From positions 1 to 36,255 of the forward strand of contig CAZGSL010000019.1 in the NCBI GenBank assembly GCA_964528445.1: DNA of 36,255 nt. The letters are read 5' to 3'. The position numbers and the translations under genes were made by a program. The DNA is from JAXHMM01 sp964528445 (GTDB taxonomy: Bacteria > Bacteroidota > Rhodothermia > Balneolales > Balneolaceae). Shown piece by piece: positions 30,406-36,255 of this stretch. Numbering within the stretch: the first letter of the stretch is position 1; each line of letters begins with the position of its first letter. The notes beneath the pieces are model-generated. The model worked only from the letters and a program-made list of their open reading frames with translations. It had not been told where the DNA came from and did not search any database.

Positions 30406-33400
30406 ATGAAATCCACCGAACAGTATACATCCTCACGGCTGGAGATCCATCTTTTGGGAAGCTTCCGGGTATTTGTAGAGGGAGAACCCTTGGATGAATC
30501 GGAAATAAAAGGCCGGAAGGCGCGGTCCCTGCTCAAGATGATCGCATACCGCCGCAACGCTCAGATGGGCCGGGAAAAGGCCCTCGACAAACTGTGGCCG
30601 GATCTTGACCGGGAAGCAGCCAACGGGCAACTCTACAAGGCCCTACACCACATAAGAAAAGCGTTTGAATCCCACACCGAAGAGGCGCGCGAGTGGTTAA
30701 CGATCACGGATGAGCTGATACGAATCGATCCGCCCGGCGGACTGGCTACCGATGTGCGGCTGTTTGAGGAGGCGGCCCGCAACGGTATCAACGAAGAGGA
30801 CCGCTCCCTGCTTGAACGCGCCGTTTCCATCTATTCCGGGGCATTTCTTCCGATGAACCGCTACGCGGAATGGGCTGCGCCGCCCCGTGAGCACTACCGT
30901 CAACTCCATCTTGACGCCCTAATCGCCCTGGCTGAACGTTACGAAGCGGACGGAGACCTCTCCGAGGCCGCCGAGACGCTCCGGCGGGTGCTGGAGAACG
31001 AACCTGCATTGGAAACCGCCCATCGTACACTGATGCGCATTTTCGCGAAAAAAGGTCAGCCGACCCGGGCCTTCCACCAGTACGAAGTCTGCAGAAAACG
31101 ACTGGGAGATGACCTTGGCATACGTCCCTCATCCGAAACGGTAAAGACCCTCGACGATATTCGGGAGGGCAACGTCGGGAGAGTAGATAAACAACGCGAC
31201 AGCCACACACCCATTACAGACTCGGCTTCGCCCCTGATCGGACGCAGCAAGGCCTGCAGCCGCATCGACCGCCTGCTGGAAGAGCTTGACAAAAATGGCC
31301 GTGGCGGGGGACTCCTGGTCTGTGGAGAGGCGGGAATCGGCAAGACCCGCCTGGTTCGCGAACTCATCCGAAGAGCCCGGCGCCGCAACCTGCTGTTTTT
31401 TGCAGGCCACAGCAGTTCGGGCAGCGGGAATATGGCTTACGAACCGTTTATTGAACTGTTTGACGAGATGCTGAACAGGCGGCCGCAGATTCAGGATGAG
31501 CTGCCGGTAGAGCTGGGCCGGCTTGTTCCGGGATTCGAGGAGGATGGCGAGCCCGCCCCCCACGGCGACAAGCTTGCGGCGAAGAGCCACCTGTTTGCCC
31601 AGGTTCACCGGCTCTTTAAAACGCTCGCGAAAGACGAACCCGCTGTGATTATCCTTGAGGATCTCCACGAGGCCGACCGCGGCAGCCGCCAGCTCTTCTC
31701 CTACCTGACCAGGCACCTCAATCAGCTGCCCGTCCTCTTTGCCGCAACACTGCGAAAAGAAGAGAGCGAGCCCCTGCCGGAGTTTGCGAACGATCAGTCC
31801 GGCGAATCCCTGGAAATACTGGAACTCTCACCGCTGACCTATGAGGAGCATACGGCCCTGCTGCAGCAGAACGCGGGTGATGCCGTTATCGGGGCGGACA
31901 CTTCCGCACGGATTTTCCAGCTAGCCGAAGGCAATCCCTTTTACGCGCTGGAACTTCTGCGTCACTATGTGGAGAACAAGCCTGCCGGGTTCTCAGGAAG
32001 CAGGAAAACGAGGGACGGCTCGCCCTCTCCCGAGTCGGAATCCATCCCCTCCACGCTTCGCAGCCTGGTGGACGAGAAACTGGAGAAGCTCTCTCCGCAG
32101 GCCCGCCACCTGTTGAATATCGCGGCCGTGATCGACCGGAGGGTCCCCTACGATCTGCTGGCTTACCTCTGGAGCGGAGAGGAAGGAGGAAAAAAACAGG
32201 AGTTGTTCGAGGCCCTGGAGGAAGTTATCCGGGCGAGGCTGTTGGAGGAGAAGGGACTGGATTACTCCTTTCGGCACGCCCTGGTGCAGGAAACCATCTA
32301 CGGCTCTATCTCCAGGGCACGCCGCCGGATACTTCACAGGCAGGTCGCCGACCGGCTGGTTGAAACATCGGGCGAAGAGACGGAATTGCCGGTCGAGAAA
32401 GTGGCCCGGCACTACCTGGGAGCCGGAGATAACATGAAGGGAGCGCGATTGCTGGTCCGGGCGGGAGAACGGGCGGAAAGTGCCTATGCACACGAAGATG
32501 CCCTGAATCGCTACCGCGAAGCATGCCAGGTCCTGGAGGAATCCGACGATGAGAGTGCCAACTCCCAGAAGGCCAAAATACACCGGCGCATCGGGGATGT
32601 CTACCGTGCATGCGGCCGGCTGGAAATGAGTTACGAGGCCTATGAACAGGCTATTTCGCTCGGGGAGGAACACGCGATGGAGAATGCCGACCTGGCGGAA
32701 CTGAACCGGAGACTGGCCATTGTCTCCATCTTCCGCACCGATATCGACCAATCGGAAACGTTCCTTGAAAAAGCCTTTGATCTTTCCGGCCGGGACGCCC
32801 GCTCCCGAGCCCGCCTGCAAATCACACGTGCGCTGCACCTGTGGCATGTGAACCGTCTGGAGGAGGCCTACGAAACCGCGAAAGAGGGGCTGGAACTGGC
32901 CCGGGAAGCTGACGCCAGGGTGGAAGCTTCCCAAGCCTGCGAAATACTGGCGATGACCTGCCTGCCGCTAGGCCGCTGGAAGGAGGGACTGAAATACGAG
33001 AAGGAAAAGTACTACGCGGACTGGTCCCCCGAAATTGTGGTGGCGACCGACGCCCATCTCTGCCTGTGGGAGTACCACGTCACCGGCGACCAGCCCCTGC
33101 AGCGGGCCCGCTCTTTTATGGAGGAAATTGCCGAACAGGCAGCGGAGGTGGGTGACCTCCGCTGCGTCGCGGTATGCCATTATGCCCTGGGCACCATGTT
33201 CCTGTGGCGCGGAGAGCGACGGCGGGCCGTACGGGAACTCACCTCCAGCCTCGAACTGCACGACCGCGTAGGCTCACCGGCTGGAATGGCCTACTCCCTC
33301 GCCCGGAAAAGTGTTCTCCACACACTGGCAGGGGCAAACGATCTCGGCTGGCAGGCCGTGCAGGAGGGTCTTGACTACGCCGGGAAGGCGGCCGTACGCG

Positions 33401-33831
33401 ATCACTGCCTGCAGCGGCTCCTCGGAGTGGGCCTCTGGAATCGCCTGGAGAGCGGGGACTCCGAACAGGCACGCCGCCTGGTATACCAAAGCGAGGAGCT
33501 CCTGGAAGAAAAAGGGGCATGTGCGGCATGCGCGCTGGAGCTTTACCCCTGGATGGCCTATTACTACTTGAAAAACGGCCGGATAGACCGCGCCAGGAAA
33601 TGCGGAGAGGCGGTCTCTGATCTTGCCGAAAAGACCGGTAATCCCGTGGGCAAGGTCATCGCCGCCATCATAAAATCCAGCCTTTCTGTTGTCGATGCGG
33701 AACTGGAGCGAGCCGAAGAGGGAGTCCGGGAAGCCTATCGTATCCTGGAGGAGGCCGTTCCCGAAACCGCACACTCGCCGGTGGCACACTACCTGGACCG
33801 TATGACCGAACAGCAGGAGCAGCTCGCCTAG
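30406..33831 (+). CDS. Large BTAD/SARP-type transcriptional regulator with AAA ATPase and TPR domains
   Basis: The 1141-residue protein starts with an OmpR-like winged helix (about 12-105: LEIHLLGSFRVFVEGEPL, KARSLLKMIAYRR, LDKLWPD). A bacterial transcriptional activator domain (BTAD) follows to about 250 (ETAHRTLMRIFAKKGQPTRA, YEVCRKRLGDDLGIRPS). The STAND-like ATPase module has Walker A GEAGIGKT at 307-314 and Walker B VIILEDLHEAD near 413-423. The C-terminal ~450 residues are helical TPR-like repeats. This is the AfsR/DnrI-related large regulator layout: a signal sensed by the TPR part would gate ATP-dependent DNA binding. The target and ligand are unknown. It lies divergent from the glucose dehydrogenase gene and upstream of the methyltransferase gene. 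Confidence 0.9.
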   Translation: MKSTEQYTSSRLEIHLLGSFRVFVEGEPLDESEIKGRKARSLLKMIAYRRNAQMGREKALDKLWPDLDREAANGQLYKALHHIRKAFESHTEEAREWLTITDELIRIDPPGGLATDVRLFEEAARNGINEEDRSLLERAVSIYSGAFLPMNRYAEWAAPPREHYRQLHLDALIALAERYEADGDLSEAAETLRRVLENEPALETAHRTLMRIFAKKGQPTRAFHQYEVCRKRLGDDLGIRPSSETVKTLDDIREGNVGRVDKQRDSHTPITDSASPLIGRSKACSRIDRLLEELDKNGRGGGLLVCGEAGIGKTRLVRELIRRARRRNLLFFAGHSSSGSGNMAYEPFIELFDEMLNRRPQIQDELPVELGRLVPGFEEDGEPAPHGDKLAAKSHLFAQVHRLFKTLAKDEPAVIILEDLHEADRGSRQLFSYLTRHLNQLPVLFAATLRKEESEPLPEFANDQSGESLEILELSPLTYEEHTALLQQNAGDAVIGADTSARIFQLAEGNPFYALELLRHYVENKPAGFSGSRKTRDGSPSPESESIPSTLRSLVDEKLEKLSPQARHLLNIAAVIDRRVPYDLLAYLWSGEEGGKKQELFEALEEVIRARLLEEKGLDYSFRHALVQETIYGSISRARRRILHRQVADRLVETSGEETELPVEKVARHYLGAGDNMKGARLLVRAGERAESAYAHEDALNRYREACQVLEESDDESANSQKAKIHRRIGDVYRACGRLEMSYEAYEQAISLGEEHAMENADLAELNRRLAIVSIFRTDIDQSETFLEKAFDLSGRDARSRARLQITRALHLWHVNRLEEAYETAKEGLELAREADARVEASQACEILAMTCLPLGRWKEGLKYEKEKYYADWSPEIVVATDAHLCLWEYHVTGDQPLQRARSFMEEIAEQAAEVGDLRCVAVCHYALGTMFLWRGERRRAVRELTSSLELHDRVGSPAGMAYSLARKSVLHTLAGANDLGWQAVQEGLDYAGKAAVRDHCLQRLLGVGLWNRLESGDSEQARRLVYQSEELLEEKGACAACALELYPWMAYYYLKNGRIDRARKCGEAVSDLAEKTGNPVGKVIAAIIKSSLSVVDAELERAEEGVREAYRILEEAVPETAHSPVAHYLDRMTEQQEQLA

Positions 33832-33988
33832 ACCACTCTCCGCCAGAAAACGCCCGGTCCTGCCTCCTACTATTCCCTTACTATAGCTTTTCGTCGGGCC
33901 GGAAGAAAAACGGAAGAGGTCGGGAAGAGGCGGTGATTACATTGGGAACAGAAAACGCAGGAAACCCAACAAACCCAAGATAATCACC

Positions 33989-34774
33989 ATGAGTACGACA
34001 ACAACACAACTGGACGAGCAAGAGGTAGAACAGGCAGTACAAGAGATGTACGATGAGGTAGCGGCCTGTCCGAATAAGGAGTTTCATTTCCCTACCGGAC
34101 GAGACTCCTGTCTTCACCTGGGATATCCCGAGGAAGAGCTGAACGCCCTGCCTCCCGAGGCCGTGGAACCGTTCGCAGGGGTTGGATACCCTTTTCTGGC
34201 CGACGTTATCCGCCCGGGAGATACCGTGGTGGACATCGGATCCGGTTCGGGCGTAGACGCGCTCGTAGCGGCTCAGAAAACAGGCCCGGGAGGAGAAGTC
34301 GTGGGTATCGACATTACGCCGGCCATGATACAAAAGGCCCGGGAAATCATTCGACAAGCGGCCGTAGATCACGTCCGCGTAACGGAGGGACGCGCTGACG
34401 ATATCCCCCTGGATAACGGCTGCGCGGACGTGGTAACCAGCAACGGCGTGATCAACCTGGTGCCCGACAAAAAGAGAGCTTTTGAGGAGATTCACCGCAT
34501 TCTCACCCCGGGCGGGCGTATACAGATCTCGGACATCGTCCTCTCGAAGCCGGTTTCGGAGAAATCGAAATCCAACGCCCAGCTCTGGGCCGAGTGCATT
34601 GTAGGAGCAGAACCGGTGGAAGTGTACCTTGACCTGGTGCGATCGGCCGGTTTTGAAAACGTCAGTATCATAGACCGGCTTGACTACTTCGCCCGGAGTT
34701 CCAACGAGGACACCCGCAACGCCGCCGACAACCTGGGGGCTCACACCATCGTCCTGACAGGAAAGAAAGGATAG
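33989..34774 (+). CDS. ArsM-like SAM methyltransferase lacking one arsenic-binding cysteine
   Basis: The 261-residue product has motif I VDIGSGSGVD at 81-90 and the ArsM-like segment DVVTSNGVINLVPDKKRAF with PGGRIQISDIV and WAECIVGAE. In arsenite methyltransferases the corresponding SNC cysteine and the later Cys of the GA motif bind As(III); here the first is Gly153 and only Cys203 remains. Other cysteines are C27, C41 and C145. The N-terminal EFHFPTGRDSCLHLGYP is a recurring feature of a related group of unassigned methyltransferases. Arsenite methylation is therefore doubtful and no ArsR or other ars gene is nearby. It follows the BTAD regulator by 157 bases and may be its target; this is inference. 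Confidence 0.85.
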   Translation: MSTTTTQLDEQEVEQAVQEMYDEVAACPNKEFHFPTGRDSCLHLGYPEEELNALPPEAVEPFAGVGYPFLADVIRPGDTVVDIGSGSGVDALVAAQKTGPGGEVVGIDITPAMIQKAREIIRQAAVDHVRVTEGRADDIPLDNGCADVVTSNGVINLVPDKKRAFEEIHRILTPGGRIQISDIVLSKPVSEKSKSNAQLWAECIVGAEPVEVYLDLVRSAGFENVSIIDRLDYFARSSNEDTRNAADNLGAHTIVLTGKKG

Positions 34775-34780
34775 CACCCG

Positions 34781-34803
34781 CCACCCGGGAGACTCCCGGG
34801 TGG
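34781..34803. terminator. Perfect 11-bp GC-rich palindromic hairpin after the methyltransferase gene
   Basis: CCACCCGGGAG (34781-34791) and CTCCCGGGTGG (34793-34803) flank a single base, 6 bases past the methyltransferase stop. The stem is very strong but no T-tract follows, so it may be a non-canonical terminator, a message-stabilising end or a binding site. Confidence 0.45.
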
Positions 34804-34852
34804 TCCATCCCGGGACTCGAATTCAATATTCTAGATACACTAGGTGATCATC

Positions 34853-36255
34853 ATGAAAAAAGCCATACTGTCTACCGTCGCCCTGTTTCTGATGCTGACC
34901 GCTCAGAAACTCACGGCCCAGCAACAGACCGAATACGGTACCATAGCGTTTGAACTCTCATGCAGCGAGGGAGCCGGTGAGGAATTCCGCACCGGGCTGG
35001 CGCTCTTGCATCACATGATGTATGAGCAGGCCAGGGAGCAATTCCGGCAATCGGCAGAGTCGGATCCCGGCTGCGCGATGCCTCACTGGGGAATCGCGAT
35101 GAGTTATATCCATCCCCTGTGGGGAGAACGACCGTCGGATGAGGCCCTGGCCAGTGGAAACAAGGCCGTCGCCCGGGCCATGCGCCTGGACCCGGCAACC
35201 GACCGGGAGGAAGCCTACATCTCGGCCGTCGGAGCCTTTTACGAGCAGTGGGAAGACCGGTCCTACTCTGAACAGCTCGCTGCTTTTGAAGAGGGATATC
35301 AAAAGCTGTACCAGGCCCATCCGGAGGATGTGGACGCAGCAGCCTTCTACGCGCTGTCCCACCTGGCTACCGCCTCACCCAGTGACGAAACCCTCTCCCA
35401 TCAGAAAAGGGCCGGGGCGATGCTGGAAGAGCTGCTCGAACGCGCGCCCGAACACCCGGGACTTTTTCACTATACCATTCACGCCTACGACAACCCGACG
35501 CTCGCGGAGCGGGCCGTACCGGTGGCCCGGGCATACGACAAACTGGCCCCCGACGTGCCGCACGCCCTCCACATGCCGAGCCACATCTTCGTCCGCCAGG
35601 GCTTATGGGCGGATGTGATAGAATGGAACCTGCGATCCGCCGAGGCGGCTCTCCGCCAGTCTGGTGAGCAGGTCTCTCTCCATTACGTTCACGCTCTCGA
35701 CTACCTGGCCTACGCCTACCTGCAGCGCGGGAAAGATCAAAAGGCAAAAGAGGTCATACAGAAAACCGTCACTGTGGGCAACCTGCAGGAGCAACTGGCC
35801 TCCGCCTATGCGGTGGCCGCCGCCGAGGCGCGTTACTTCCTGGAGCGGGGAAAGTGGGAAGCGGCCGCCGGTCTTGCGACACGGACGTCGAACGGTTTTC
35901 CGCTGGAGGACTTCCCGCCGGCGGAGTCCATCGTTCATTATGCCCGAGGAATCGGATCGGCCCTTTCGGGCGACCTAGCGGGTGCCGCGGAATCCGTCCG
36001 GGAACTGGACCGACTGCACGAGGCATTGATGGACTCGGAAATGGAATACTGGGCTGCGCTGACGGATGCCCAGCGCACTTCCATAGCCGCCTGGATAGCC
36101 TACGGGGAGGGGGAGACGGAGCGAGCCCTTGACCTGATGAGTAAGGCGGCGGACACGGAGGACTCAGTCGGGAAACACCCGGTTACCCCGGGTCATGTGT
36201 TGCCCGCCCGGGAGCTTCTGGGAGATATGCTGCTTAAATCGGGGCAGCCCGGGAA
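34853..36255 (+). CDS. Secreted TPR-repeat protein (partial, C-terminus beyond window)
   Basis: ATG at 34853, preceded by AGGTGA at a 5-base distance, opens a frame that runs off the right edge; 467 codons are visible. A signal peptide (ILSTVALFLMLTAQKLTAQ) leads into a series of TPR-like helical pairs, for example EQAREQFRQSAESDPGCAMP with HWGIAMSYIHPLWG, and KKA-rich repeats to the end. The segment HALHMPSHIFVRQGLW is a conserved landmark of a Bacteroidota periplasmic TPR protein group without assigned function. No enzymatic motif is visible in the part present. It probably follows the methyltransferase in transcription only if the strong hairpin between them is read through. Confidence 0.85.
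   Translation, partial: MKKAILSTVALFLMLTAQKLTAQQQTEYGTIAFELSCSEGAGEEFRTGLALLHHMMYEQAREQFRQSAESDPGCAMPHWGIAMSYIHPLWGERPSDEALASGNKAVARAMRLDPATDREEAYISAVGAFYEQWEDRSYSEQLAAFEEGYQKLYQAHPEDVDAAAFYALSHLATASPSDETLSHQKRAGAMLEELLERAPEHPGLFHYTIHAYDNPTLAERAVPVARAYDKLAPDVPHALHMPSHIFVRQGLWADVIEWNLRSAEAALRQSGEQVSLHYVHALDYLAYAYLQRGKDQKAKEVIQKTVTVGNLQEQLASAYAVAAAEARYFLERGKWEAAAGLATRTSNGFPLEDFPPAESIVHYARGIGSALSGDLAGAAESVRELDRLHEALMDSEMEYWAALTDAQRTSIAAWIAYGEGETERALDLMSKAADTEDSVGKHPVTPGHVLPARELLGDMLLKSGQPG

Noticed and set aside
33989..34774. Arsenic-resistance locus
   Set aside because: The methyltransferase lacks the key Cys at position 153 and no arsR, arsB, acr3 or arsC is present nearby.

Overview
The window looks like a chromosomal fragment from a member of the Bacteroidota/Rhodothermota group, most likely a salt-adapted Balneolia/Rhodothermia-type organism. 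This placement is an inference. The evidence is GC-rich sequence, weak or absent Shine-Dalgarno sites, one promoter close to the Bacteroidota TTG / TAnnTTTG type, strongly acidic C-terminal tails on ribosomal proteins S16 and L19, and many outer-membrane barrel, OmpA, TonB-plug-like and lipoprotein genes. A 100-base N run inside ffh shows it comes from a draft or metagenome assembly. I see no phage, transposon, CRISPR array, tRNA or rRNA.

Layout. (a) 1-1975, minus: fabI followed by the N-terminal part of a DUF5117-type zinc metalloprotease cut by the window edge. (b) 2204-6285, plus: the classic SRP/ribosome operon ffh-rpsP-rimM-trmD-rplS. (c) 6286-8952, minus: uvrB and a small phospholipid/rRNA-type methyltransferase whose stop codon abuts that of rplS. 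(d) 9268-13029, plus: a T-protein (chorismate mutase/prephenate dehydrogenase), then a translationally coupled pair of outer-membrane proteins ending at a strong terminator. (e) 13134-18721, minus: an OmpA-family protein; a tight three-gene operon of DUF411 copper-type protein, TlpA-like lipoprotein and a six-TM gluzincin/TPR protein; and proline dehydrogenase. (f) 18926-20631, plus: a DUF4097-type repeat protein and an azurin-like cupredoxin lipoprotein. (g) 20671-22731, minus: an IGHMBP2/UPF1-like helicase. (h) 22913-24375, plus: a carboxymuconolactone decarboxylase-family gene overlapping an ECF41 (SigJ-like) sigma factor, preceded by a near-ideal ECF41 promoter. (i) 24421-30190, mostly minus: DinB, nicotinate phosphoribosyltransferase, two SDR enzymes, a 42-residue DksA-like mini-ORF (plus strand) and a secreted glucose/sorbosone dehydrogenase. 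(j) 30406-36255, plus: a very large BTAD/AAA/TPR regulator, an ArsM-like methyltransferase lacking one arsenic-binding cysteine, and a secreted TPR protein cut by the window edge.

Most of the window is housekeeping. The parts most worth attention are the ECF41-CMD module with its self-target promoter, the DUF411-TlpA-membrane peptidase operon with a tandem repeat just before its first start codon, the ArsM-like enzyme with the cysteine-to-glycine change, and the S16 tail that ends in a conserved-looking helical motif. No single locus can be proven from sequence alone to be an undescribed system.
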